From contig JAFQEC010000020.1 in the NCBI GenBank assembly GCA_017415805.1, forward strand, positions 1 through 64,000: a DNA stretch of 64,000 bases, read 5' to 3'. This stretch comes from Clostridia bacterium (GTDB lineage Bacteria > Bacillota > Clostridia > Oscillospirales > CAG-272). Shown one piece after another: positions 1 to 7,489 of this stretch. How positions within the stretch are numbered: position 1 is the stretch's first letter; the number at the start of each line of letters is the position of its first letter. The notes beneath the pieces are model-generated. The model had not been told where the DNA came from, did not search any database, and saw nothing but the letters and a program-made list of their open reading frames with translations. The position numbers were made by a program, and so were the translations under genes.

Positions 1-39
1 AGGATAAGCTTCCTTCTATTCTTGCTCTGTTTGTTTTTT

Positions 40-240
40 ATGAATGAATTGATGCTATTTGCTCCGCAAATGAGGCATCATGAATTGGCTTCGCCATGAT
101 TTGCTCGCGGAATTGCCACGCAATTCGTCGCTCACATGAATGGAATTGCAACCAATGTGCCGCAAGGCACAATTCATACCGCAGGCAATTCACGAAAGCG
201 CAGCTTTCAATTCACGCAACCGCGAGGTTGCAATTCATTG
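40..240. repeat. Symmetric array of short hairpins (array 1)
   Basis: A run of short hairpins joined by a fixed linker. In the left half the linker reads ATGAAT (about 44, 80, a variant at 96, and 136); in the right half it reads AATTCA (171, 187, 209, 232), so the linker flips strand at the centre. Between linkers are small stems whose arms differ from unit to unit but still pair: TTTGC/GCAAA, TGGC/GCCA, GAATTGC/GCAATTC, TGCC/GGCA, GAAAGC/GCTTTC, GCAACC/GGTTGC. Loops are tcc or ttc on the left and gca-like on the right. The same plan occurs at 25889-26059. Bases 1-39 before it are T-rich with no visible gene; 240-266 form one more hairpin (GCGTGTT/AACACGC). No protein-coding signal is seen. 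Confidence 0.75.
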
Positions 241-288
241 CGTGTTCTCCGTTAAGGATAACACGCATTCGTCTCTGTCCTTTTTCTT

Positions 289-1131
289 TTAATCCTGCAA
301 CGCCTGTATCAAAAGGGGCAGTGCCTGCTCAAACTTCGTGCCGTACCAGTGCTCGGCATCATCAACCGTCGCCTTCATGCCCGCGAGCGTGAAATCGGCG
401 GCGATGCGTGCCGCATCGATCATGGCCTTGCCGCGCATCAGCGCACCCGTGAAGGCAGAGGCGAAGATATCACCCGTGCCGTGCGAGTTCTTGGTGAGTC
501 GCTCGTGGAAATAATAGGAGATCTCGGCATCGCCGCGGCGCAGCACCGCCACGCCAAGCTCACCCGCGCGGTACGATACGCCCGTGAGCACCACGGCGCC
601 TGCGCCCAGTGCCAGCACCTTGTCCATCAGCGCGCGGATATAGGCCTCGTCATACCCCTCGGCTACGAAGGGCATGTCCACCATCATTGCCGCCTCGGTG
701 ATATTGGGCAGCACCACGTCGGCCTTGCCGCACAGTGCCGCCATTTCCTTGGCAAACGCGGCATCAAAGCCCGTATACAGCACGCCGTGATCGGCCATGG
801 CAGGGTCAACGATCTTGACGCACCCCTGTGCGGCCACATTCTCAAACAGCTCGCCCACCAGCGCGATCTGGCGCGTGCTGCCCAGATACCCCGTGTAGAT
901 GGCATCAAACTTGATATTCTCGCGCACCCAGTGCGCCATGATGGCGGGAATATCGTCGGTCAGATCACGGAAGGTGAAGCCCTGAAAGCCCGCCGTGTGG
1001 GTAGAGAGCACGGCCGAGGGGAGAATAGCGGTCTCCACGCCGCAGGCAGAAATGATGGGCAGTGCCACCGTAAGCGAGCATTGACCCACGCAAGAAATAT
1101 CCTGCACGGTTACAATTCTGGGGTTTTTCAT
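289..1131 (-). CDS. pdxY: Pyridoxal/pyridoxamine kinase, PdxY/PdxK family
   Basis: A 280-residue ribokinase-fold kinase predicted to phosphorylate pyridoxal or pyridoxamine in the cytoplasm, for salvage of vitamin B6. The start shows the family's VTVQDISCVG-type opening; the C-terminal half carries the GTGD anion-hole motif at residues 218-221, with Asp221 the expected catalytic base. Length is usual for the family. The ATG at 1131 is preceded by AGAGGTG at good spacing; an upstream in-frame ATG at 1203 has no ribosome site and would add non-conserved residues. It is transcribed alone, divergent from spoIIIAA. A hydroxymethylpyrimidine kinase role is possible because the families are related, but the N-terminus favours B6 salvage. 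Confidence 0.88.
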   Translation of the reverse strand: MKNPRIVTVQDISCVGQCSLTVALPIISACGVETAILPSAVLSTHTAGFQGFTFRDLTDDIPAIMAHWVRENIKFDAIYTGYLGSTRQIALVGELFENVAAQGCVKIVDPAMADHGVLYTGFDAAFAKEMAALCGKADVVLPNITEAAMMVDMPFVAEGYDEAYIRALMDKVLALGAGAVVLTGVSYRAGELGVAVLRRGDAEISYYFHERLTKNSHGTGDIFASAFTGALMRGKAMIDAARIAADFTLAGMKATVDDAEHWYGTKFEQALPLLIQALQD

Positions 1132-1234
1132 CCGAGCACCTCTCTTTTTGTCGTTGCCACCATTGTAGCACGGATCTGATATGAGAAAAAGCACCAAAAC
1201 CAAAAGAATTTATAATACCAGAAGGACGCTCTGT

Positions 1235-1262
1235 GCTATTTTGCCGCCCTTGCGCATAGAAT
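1235..1262 (+). promoter_or_regulatory. Sigma-E-like promoter of spoIIIA
   Basis: GCTATTT (1235-1241), then 13 bases, then CATAGAAT (1255-1262). This resembles the Bacillus sigma-E pattern, an ATATT-like -35 and CATACAAT -10. spoIIIA is a known mother-cell sigma-E operon, so the match fits. Assigned by eye. Confidence 0.5.
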
Positions 1263-1292
1263 TGGACAAGAGGTGAGCAAAGGGGGGCGGAT

Positions 1293-2210
1293 ATGCAAAG
1301 CATCGTGGTAAACCAGCGCACGCTGTTGCCCGCGCGCATACAATCGCTTTTGCCGCGTACACTCCTTGCCGAGATTGAGGAAGCGGTGCCAACGGAGCAA
1401 TTCCCCGAGGAGCTTCGATTGCGGCGCGCGCGCTGTGCCTCGCTGACGGTGCAGGGGCGCAATCTGCGCCTTCGCACACAGCTCCAAGGATCGGAGATCG
1501 ACGCGCTCCTGCTGGCGCTTTGCGAGGGATCGCTGTACGCCTACCGCGAGACGCTGCTCGCGGGGTATTTAGCGCTGGGTGAGGGCATCCGCGTCGGTGT
1601 CTGCGGGCATGCGGCACTCGCAGGGCACGAGCTGACGGGCATCTCACAGGTCACGGCACTCTCGATCCGTATTCCGCACGCGCTCGATGTGAATGCGCGC
1701 ACCATCGTCGATCTGCTCCGTGCGCTTTCGTTCACGCGCGGCGTGCTGATCTTTGCGCCCCCGGGCGTCGGCAAGACCACGCTGCTGCGCGCAACGGCGG
1801 CACAGCTGGCAGGGGGCGAGCACCCCCTGCGCGTGGCGCTGGTGGACACACGGGGCGAGCTTTCGTTCTCGCTGGATACCCCGTCGCTTTTGCTGGATGT
1901 GCTTGCGGGCTATCCGCGCGGTCTTGGCATCTCGATCGCGGCACGCACGCTCGCGGCACAGGTCATCGTATGCGATGAGATCGGCGACCTTGGCGAGGCG
2001 CAGGAGATCGCCCACGCGCACGCCGCAGGCGTGCCGCTTGTGGCCTCGGCACACGCCGCGTGCGTGCAGGATCTGCTCTCACGCCCGGGGCTTCGTCTTT
2101 TGCACGAAACGCACTGCTTTGGCGCGTACGTCGGTATCACGCGGCGTGACGACCGAGCCGACTTTCATTTTGACACGTTTAGCTGGGAGGCGGCGGATGC
2201 TTTACTTTAA
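1293..2210 (+). CDS. spoIIIAA: Stage III sporulation protein AA (ATPase)
   Basis: First gene of the spoIIIA operon, 305 residues against about 307 in Bacillus. It belongs to the secretion-type ATPase group and is thought to power the SpoIIIA-SpoIIQ channel between mother cell and forespore. A Walker A loop (PPGVGKTT) lies at residues 156-163 and a Walker B-like CDEIGD near 227-232. The ATG at 1293 follows an AAAGGGGGG ribosome site. The stop overlaps the start of spoIIIAB by 14 bases, indicating translational coupling. Confidence 0.96.
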   Translation: MQSIVVNQRTLLPARIQSLLPRTLLAEIEEAVPTEQFPEELRLRRARCASLTVQGRNLRLRTQLQGSEIDALLLALCEGSLYAYRETLLAGYLALGEGIRVGVCGHAALAGHELTGISQVTALSIRIPHALDVNARTIVDLLRALSFTRGVLIFAPPGVGKTTLLRATAAQLAGGEHPLRVALVDTRGELSFSLDTPSLLLDVLAGYPRGLGISIAARTLAAQVIVCDEIGDLGEAQEIAHAHAAGVPLVASAHAACVQDLLSRPGLRLLHETHCFGAYVGITRRDDRADFHFDTFSWEAADALL

Positions 2211-2673
2211 GTGGATCGGCATCGCGCTGGTGCTGTGCTGCGGCATCGGTGCGAGCGTGGCCTTCGTCGCGTTTGAGCGACGGCGCTTTGCGCAGGCCTG
2301 CGGGTTTCTTGCGCTCTTGCGCTATATCCGATTGCAGATCGACTGCTTTTCCCTGCCCATCGGCAAGATTCTCGGCTCATGTGACCGCGCGGTGCTCGCC
2401 GATTGCGGTGCGCCCGTCCACGCGCCCGATTTTCCCACGCTCCTTGACGGAACACGCCTGTACCTGCCCGAGGAGATCTGCCGCTTGCTCACCGATCTTG
2501 CGGCACAGCTGGGCGGGAGCTACCGCGAGGAGCAGCTGCGCTGCTGTGACTATTACATGGCACGTCTTGCCCCCTTTTGCGATCGCTTGCGCGAGGAGCT
2601 CCCACGGCGCACGCGCATGGCGGCGCTGCTGCCCCTCGCATTTGCGGCAATTTTAGTGCTGTTGTTGTTATAA
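2197..2673 (+). CDS. spoIIIAB: Stage III sporulation protein AB
   Basis: A 158-residue protein with an N-terminal membrane helix (about residues 4-24) and a C-terminal hydrophobic tail helix (about 143-158), the layout of SpoIIIAB, which resembles GspF-type secretion platform parts. The ATG at 2197 lies inside the end of spoIIIAA and is preceded by GGGAGGCGG. Identity rests on size, topology and fixed operon position. Sequence identity within this family is low, so the name depends partly on context. Confidence 0.92.
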   Translation: MLYFKWIGIALVLCCGIGASVAFVAFERRRFAQACGFLALLRYIRLQIDCFSLPIGKILGSCDRAVLADCGAPVHAPDFPTLLDGTRLYLPEEICRLLTDLAAQLGGSYREEQLRCCDYYMARLAPFCDRLREELPRRTRMAALLPLAFAAILVLLLL

Positions 2674-2688
2674 AACGGAGGAAAACGA

Positions 2689-2883
2689 ATGGATGTCAGT
2701 TTGATCTTACGGGTGGCGGGGGTCGGGATCCTGGTCGCGATCGCCGCCCAGATCCTTTCTAAAAGCGGACGGGACGAGCAAGCCACCTTTGTCACGGTGG
2801 CAGGGGTGATCGTGGTGTTTTTGCTGCTGATCCAGGAGATCGGCACACTCTTTGACACGGTGCGTGCCACCTTTGGGTTCTGA
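2689..2883 (+). CDS. spoIIIAC: Stage III sporulation protein AC
   Basis: A 64-residue protein with two membrane helices (about 1-20 and 33-56), as expected for SpoIIIAC, a small integral part of the mother-cell side of the feeding-tube complex. It follows spoIIIAB after 15 bases with AAACGGAGG upstream. Its stop codon shares one base with the start of spoIIIAD. Confidence 0.94.
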   Translation: MDVSLILRVAGVGILVAIAAQILSKSGRDEQATFVTVAGVIVVFLLLIQEIGTLFDTVRATFGF

Positions 2884-3269
2884 TGCAGATCACGGCGATC
2901 GCGGGGGCGGCGCTTCTGGCCGTTATCCTGATCCTTACCCTTCGCGAGCTGCGCGCGAGCCTCGCGCTCCCTGCGCGTCTTGCGGCCACGCTCATGCTCG
3001 TGGGGGCGGCGCTCGCGCTGCATGCACCGATCCTTTTGCGCGTGCGCGAGCTCTTTTCGCTGGCGGGCGAGCCCGAGCACGCCACGGTGATCCTGCGCGC
3101 CACGGGGATCGCGCTGATCTGCGAGCTTGCCGCCTCGTTCTGCCGCGATCTTGGCGAGGGCACGGTGGCCGAGGGTGTGCTGCTGTTTGGAAAGCTTGAA
3201 ATTTTGGTGCTGTGTCTGCCCTTGATGGACGCAGTGCTGGACGTAGCAAAGGAGTTGTTGCAATTTTGA
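2883..3269 (+). CDS. spoIIIAD: Stage III sporulation protein AD
   Basis: A 128-residue, almost wholly hydrophobic protein with four likely membrane helices, matching SpoIIIAD (about 133 residues in Bacillus). The start overlaps the spoIIIAC stop (TGATG) and the stop overlaps the spoIIIAE start, so translation is coupled through this part of the operon. Confidence 0.94.
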   Translation: MQITAIAGAALLAVILILTLRELRASLALPARLAATLMLVGAALALHAPILLRVRELFSLAGEPEHATVILRATGIALICELAASFCRDLGEGTVAEGVLLFGKLEILVLCLPLMDAVLDVAKELLQF

Positions 3270-4423
3270 AAAAGAGTGCGCTACGGTGCTTCCTTGTGCT
3301 GCTTTTTCTCTCGCTTCTCGCGCTCCCCACGGCCGCCGAGGATGCCGAGCTTGCGGTGGAGACAGGCGAGATCGCCGACGAAATGGCGGATTTTTACGCG
3401 GCCATCCCCCCCGAGGTCGCAGACCTGCTGCCCGCCGACTTTTTCTCCGAGGATATGCTCGCCATGGGCGAGAGCGTGCGCGAGGCAAGTGCCCTTTCGT
3501 CGGTGCTTTCGGTGATCGGGCGGCTCACGGGGCTTGCCATCGGGGAGCATCTTTCCCTGCTGGCCAAGCTCTGCGGCATCCTGCTGCTGGCGGCGGTGCT
3601 GCGCGCGCTTGTGGCAGGGGGTGAGACCGCGCCCGCCCTTGAGCGCGCCGTGTCGCTGTGCTCGGGGCTCTCGCTCGCCGTGCTCATTGTGGCACAGCAG
3701 GCCGCGCGCTTTCGTGAGATCAGCGCCTATTTTGAGGTCATGCAAGGGATCGGAGAGGCGCTGATCCCCCTGATGGGCGCACTGTACGCGATGGGGGGGA
3801 ACGTGGGCGCGGCGGTGGCCAATCACGCGGTGCTCTCGGCGTTTCTCGCCATTCTCGAAACGGCCTGCGCAGGCACGGTGATCCCCGTTGCAAGCCTTTG
3901 CATCTGTCTTGCGCTGACCGAGGCGGTATCGGGCAACCTTTCCCTTCGCTCGCTGGGCGCGCTGATCAAGCGCACCTATACGTGGACCCTCTCGCTGCTG
4001 ATGCTTCTTCTGTGCGGCGTGCTGGGCATCCAGAGCACGCTGGCCAAGGGCACCGACACCATCGCCTTGCGTACCGTGCGCTTTGCCGCCAGCAGCTTTT
4101 TGCCCGTGGTGGGCGGCTCGCTCTCCGAGGCATTGCGCACGGTATCGGGGAGTGTGCAATACCTGCGCACCGTGGTGGGCACAGGGGCGATATTGGTTTT
4201 GCTGTTCGCCTTTTTGCCGATCTTTCTCTCGGTCACGCTCGGCCGCATCACCTTCTTGCTCTCGGGCACGGTGGCGCGGCTGCTGGGGTGCGAGCGCGAG
4301 GAACGGCTACTTGGCGAATTTGCCTCGGTCTACGGCTATTTTCTCGCGGTCATCGCCGCGCTGTTCGTGATGACCGTATTCGCGCTGACGCTCTTTGCGC
4401 ATTGTGCCACGGCAGTGGGGTGA
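3266..4423 (+). CDS. spoIIIAE: Stage III sporulation protein AE
   Basis: A 385-residue polytopic membrane protein with a probable cleaved signal peptide (hydrophobic stretch about residues 5-20, then an acidic region) and six to eight membrane helices in the rest, as in SpoIIIAE. The best start is TTG at 3266: it lies 11 bases after GGAG, overlaps the spoIIIAD stop, and the protein begins directly with the Lys-Lys of the signal peptide. No ATG fits. An upstream in-frame ATG at 3212 lies well inside spoIIIAD. Confidence 0.93.
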   Translation: MKKSALRCFLVLLFLSLLALPTAAEDAELAVETGEIADEMADFYAAIPPEVADLLPADFFSEDMLAMGESVREASALSSVLSVIGRLTGLAIGEHLSLLAKLCGILLLAAVLRALVAGGETAPALERAVSLCSGLSLAVLIVAQQAARFREISAYFEVMQGIGEALIPLMGALYAMGGNVGAAVANHAVLSAFLAILETACAGTVIPVASLCICLALTEAVSGNLSLRSLGALIKRTYTWTLSLLMLLLCGVLGIQSTLAKGTDTIALRTVRFAASSFLPVVGGSLSEALRTVSGSVQYLRTVVGTGAILVLLFAFLPIFLSVTLGRITFLLSGTVARLLGCEREERLLGEFASVYGYFLAVIAALFVMTVFALTLFAHCATAVG

Positions 4424-4427
4424 GCGT

Positions 4428-4895
4428 ATGAGAGCTTGGATCATTTCTCTGTTTGCCGCGGTGCTGGCGGTGTCGCTTTTGGAGCTGCTCCTACCCGAGC
4501 GTGGGGGAAGATCCACACGCCGCTATGTGCACCTGCTCACCGCGCTCGTGCTTCTGGTGATGCTGGCACAGCCGTTGCTCTCGCTGGTGCGGGGCGGCTC
4601 GGATTTTCTTTCGGGCGAGCTCCCCGAGGGCACGGTACAGACCGATTATGAAGCCATTTTTCGCGATGCGGTGACACATCGCAGTCGCCAAGAGCTGGAA
4701 AAGGGCTTGCACGCCCTGCTTTTGGAGCAATACGGGATCGCGACCGAGGACGCGACACTGTTTTTCACGTTTGATGCCGACGGCACGCTCACGCAGGTGC
4801 GCGTGATCCTGTCGGGGAAGGCGCTTTTGGTCGATCCCGCGCCGATCGAGCAGGAGCTCACACAGCGCTTTGGCTGTACGGTGGAGGTACGTTGA
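4428..4895 (+). CDS. spoIIIAF: Stage III sporulation protein AF
   Basis: 155 residues with two N-terminal membrane helices (about 3-18 and 32-53) and a soluble C-terminal domain, the SpoIIIAF plan, which shares the ring-building fold of other SpoIIIA proteins. It is somewhat shorter than Bacillus SpoIIIAF (about 200). The ATG at 4428 follows the spoIIIAE stop by four bases with a weak GGGGTGA ribosome site, suggesting coupling. An in-frame ATG at 4395 lies inside spoIIIAE and is less likely. Confidence 0.9.
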   Translation: MRAWIISLFAAVLAVSLLELLLPERGGRSTRRYVHLLTALVLLVMLAQPLLSLVRGGSDFLSGELPEGTVQTDYEAIFRDAVTHRSRQELEKGLHALLLEQYGIATEDATLFFTFDADGTLTQVRVILSGKALLVDPAPIEQELTQRFGCTVEVR

Positions 4896-5398
4896 TGGAA
4901 AGCAAACCGATCAAAAGCCACGGATTTTTAGATTTTGTCAAGTCTAAGGGCAGGCTCTGGCTGCTCGTGGGGGGTGCTGTGCTGGGCCTTGCGCTCCTGC
5001 TGATCAGCAGCGGCATCGGCAATACCGATAAGGGCGAAAGCATCTCTGAGGAGCAGGCGAACGACGCCGCACAGATAGCTGCGTATCAGACCGCGCTGGA
5101 AGAACAGCTCAGATCGCTTTGCGACGCGGTGACGGGGGTGGATAAGGTCGAGGTAATGGTGACCCTTTCCGAGGGCTACCGCACCGTCTACGCCACCGAC
5201 GAGAACGGAAAGCCCGTGAGCACGGGCAGCGGCAGCGCCCAGCGCGCCCTGGCCGAGACCGTAAAGCCCCCTGCCGTTGCAGGGGTGGGCGTGGTGTGCC
5301 GTGGCGGTAACGACCCCCGTGTACAAAAGGAGCTTGTCGAGCTGATCTCCACCGCCCTCGGCATCCCCACCAACCGCGTGTCGGTTACGGGAAAATAA
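4895..5398 (+). CDS. spoIIIAG: Stage III sporulation protein AG
   Basis: A 167-residue single-pass protein with a helix at about 22-40 and a soluble ring-building domain (about 65-167) that should form part of the large SpoIIIAG ring between mother cell and forespore. It is shorter than Bacillus SpoIIIAG (229). The ATG at 4895 overlaps the spoIIIAF stop (TGATG) and has GGAGG seven bases upstream. It is the last gene of the operon here; a terminator follows and no spoIIIAH is present. Confidence 0.93.
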   Translation: MESKPIKSHGFLDFVKSKGRLWLLVGGAVLGLALLLISSGIGNTDKGESISEEQANDAAQIAAYQTALEEQLRSLCDAVTGVDKVEVMVTLSEGYRTVYATDENGKPVSTGSGSAQRALAETVKPPAVAGVGVVCRGGNDPRVQKELVELISTALGIPTNRVSVTGK

Positions 5399-5421
5399 AC
5401 ACCATTAACGGCCCGATGCAA

Positions 5422-5460
5422 AAAGCAGGCAGTCCTTTTGACTGCCTGCTTTGGTTTTTG
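5422..5460. terminator. Terminator after spoIIIAG, probably bidirectional
   Basis: Perfect 12-base stem (AAAGCAGGCAGT at 5422-5433, ACTGCCTGCTTT at 5441-5452) with T-rich tails on both strands. It separates the spoIIIA operon from the convergent DUF4340 gene. Confidence 0.9.
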
Positions 5461-5461
5461 C

Positions 5462-7489
5462 TTAATTTTGTCTCTCGACCGTGGCCAGCGGGTCAATGGG
5501 GTTGGCGGCCAGTGCCTCGGCATCGGTCAGGAGCACGCGGCCAAGGTCGCGCACCAGCTTATCCACGCGGTTCTGCTCCATATAGAACGAGCCGTTGCCA
5601 TTCAGCGTCACAAAGCACTGACGCGCGGATTCGGCGATATCATAGAAGCGGTACTCGCGCACCAAGGGCTCATCCTCGCCGATGTCATAGGTGAGACGCA
5701 GCACCAGCATCGCGCCGCTATCCCCCGTCGCGCGGTAGGCCTCCTGCTCCTGCTCCGAGAGGCCCGTTGGGCCCGCGAGCGAGGAATAGAACAGAGACTG
5801 ATAGAGTCTGCGCGCCTGTGTCACATCGATGGGCGTGCCGCTGGTCATGCTGCCGTATTGGGCATACACCTTCAAAAACTCACTGCTGATATTTCCGTTC
5901 TGGTCGGTAGCGTTCTCGCCCGAGAGCGATGCGGAGTTGTCATAGGTGAGCAGTATCTTTTTAACACCCGTGACCCCTGCGGTCGTGCCGCCGGGAATAA
6001 TGGCCTCGATCTGCGTGAGATAGCCGATATTGCCCGAGAAGATGCCGTTGTCGATCCACTCGTAGCGCGACCATTCGATAAACTCCAGATACTCGCGGCT
6101 GACCTCGACCACCATATCAAACATCTCGTTGTACATAAAATACGTGTCGTTTGCCGACAGCTCGCTGATCAGAATACGCTGCTCGATCTCGGTCTTTACG
6201 GCGTAATTCTTCTCTTTTCCGTAGCGCTCGGCGTTAAAGTTGAAGGTCACGTAATACGATACCTGCCCGTAACGCTCACGGAATTTTTCCACCGTAATGG
6301 GGTCCTCGGTGCTGTCCAGCCACACCGTCTTGCCTGCGGCCAGCTCCTGCAAGCTCATCAGACAGTCATCGGCGCGGTAGGTGTTGATGGTATAGCCGTC
6401 AAAATCCTCCTCGGCGAAATACGGCACACTGGAGTAGAACGTGCCGCGTCTCTTTTCGATGGGCTCATAATAGAAGGAAATGAAGGGATCGTAGTCCTCA
6501 ATGGCGCCGCCCGCGTAGTCCTCCAAGCGGTACAGACGGAAGTCGCTGACGTCGAAATAGTTGGTGGCACTCATCTCCACCATGACCGTGGGAGTAACGT
6601 AATCCTCAATGGCGCAATCCACGAGCGTCGCGGAGAAGGTCGAGCTGTAATCGGTCTCGGTGAGATCGTAGAGGATATAGACCGAGTCACGTCCCTCATA
6701 GCGCACGTAATAGCCCTCTCCCGAGGGGATCTTGTCACCGATGAAGACCTTGTGCGCGACACCCGTCCCCGACGTGACCACATAGTAGGTCGAGGAATCG
6801 TCCAGCCCGTATTCGGCAAAGGTGTAGCGCTCCACCACGTCGGGCGTGATGCGCAGCATCACACGGGGTGTGCCCGTGCAATAGGCCAGCGTGGCCAGCA
6901 TCACCTCATTGTATTCCACGCTCGGGTATCCCTTCAGGATATAGTCGTTGTTGCTGTCCAGCACGAAGGAGAAGGAGCCCTTGGGGTTATGGATCTCAAC
7001 CGACGCGATACGGTACTCGTCCAGCTCTTCCTCGCCGTAACGCCGCAAGCGCGGATACATGAGAATATCGTACTCGCCGCTGTTGTAATTGAAATCCAGC
7101 GTTTCGGTGTCGTTGACCGTCACGTAGGAGACCACCTTAAAGTCCCCTGTTTCGGCGTCCACCATCACGATGGTGCCCACGCGCGTGATATAGTTGTCAT
7201 CCGCGTCCTGATACAGACGCTCGTGCTCCGTGTTCTCCATCACCCAAACGCCGTCGCGCTTGAGGATATAGTATTTGGCCCCGTCCACGTCCTCGAAGGT
7301 GGAACGCGAGGTGAAAAACACGATCAGGGCAGCCGCCACGGCCAGCACGACCACTGCGGCCAGCGCGATGATCAGCAAAAGGCGCTGGCGCTTGATCGAG
7401 GATCTGCGGCGGCGCGGGGGCTTGGAAAAATCGGGCCTCTCGGAGAACAGCGCGGGGGTCTGATCGGGGTTTACATGTTCATTCGTCAT
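5462..7489 (-). CDS. DUF4340-domain membrane-anchored protein
   Basis: 675 residues. A basic proline-rich N-terminus (about 1-37) is followed by one membrane helix (about 38-60) and a long extracytoplasmic part rich in beta structure with repeated DUF4340-like segments. Function is unknown. It is the last gene of a four-gene operon (ATPase, permease, GldG-like, this gene), and its start overlaps the stop of the GldG-like gene (ATGA), so it is probably an outer accessory part of that ABC complex. DUF4340 proteins commonly occur beside GldFG-type transporters. It starts at 7489 with an ATG inside the upstream gene's end. Confidence 0.85.
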   Translation of the reverse strand: MTNEHVNPDQTPALFSERPDFSKPPRRRRSSIKRQRLLLIIALAAVVVLAVAAALIVFFTSRSTFEDVDGAKYYILKRDGVWVMENTEHERLYQDADDNYITRVGTIVMVDAETGDFKVVSYVTVNDTETLDFNYNSGEYDILMYPRLRRYGEEELDEYRIASVEIHNPKGSFSFVLDSNNDYILKGYPSVEYNEVMLATLAYCTGTPRVMLRITPDVVERYTFAEYGLDDSSTYYVVTSGTGVAHKVFIGDKIPSGEGYYVRYEGRDSVYILYDLTETDYSSTFSATLVDCAIEDYVTPTVMVEMSATNYFDVSDFRLYRLEDYAGGAIEDYDPFISFYYEPIEKRRGTFYSSVPYFAEEDFDGYTINTYRADDCLMSLQELAAGKTVWLDSTEDPITVEKFRERYGQVSYYVTFNFNAERYGKEKNYAVKTEIEQRILISELSANDTYFMYNEMFDMVVEVSREYLEFIEWSRYEWIDNGIFSGNIGYLTQIEAIIPGGTTAGVTGVKKILLTYDNSASLSGENATDQNGNISSEFLKVYAQYGSMTSGTPIDVTQARRLYQSLFYSSLAGPTGLSEQEQEAYRATGDSGAMLVLRLTYDIGEDEPLVREYRFYDIAESARQCFVTLNGNGSFYMEQNRVDKLVRDLGRVLLTDAEALAANPIDPLATVERQN

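Noticed and set aside
40-240. CRISPR array
   Set aside because: Linkers are only about 6-8 bases, spacing is irregular, and the linker inverts at the middle; no cas genes in the window.
96-392. A 98-codon frame across hairpin array 1
   Set aside because: Its codons follow the hairpin repeats and then run antisense into pdxY; no ribosome site and low-complexity composition.
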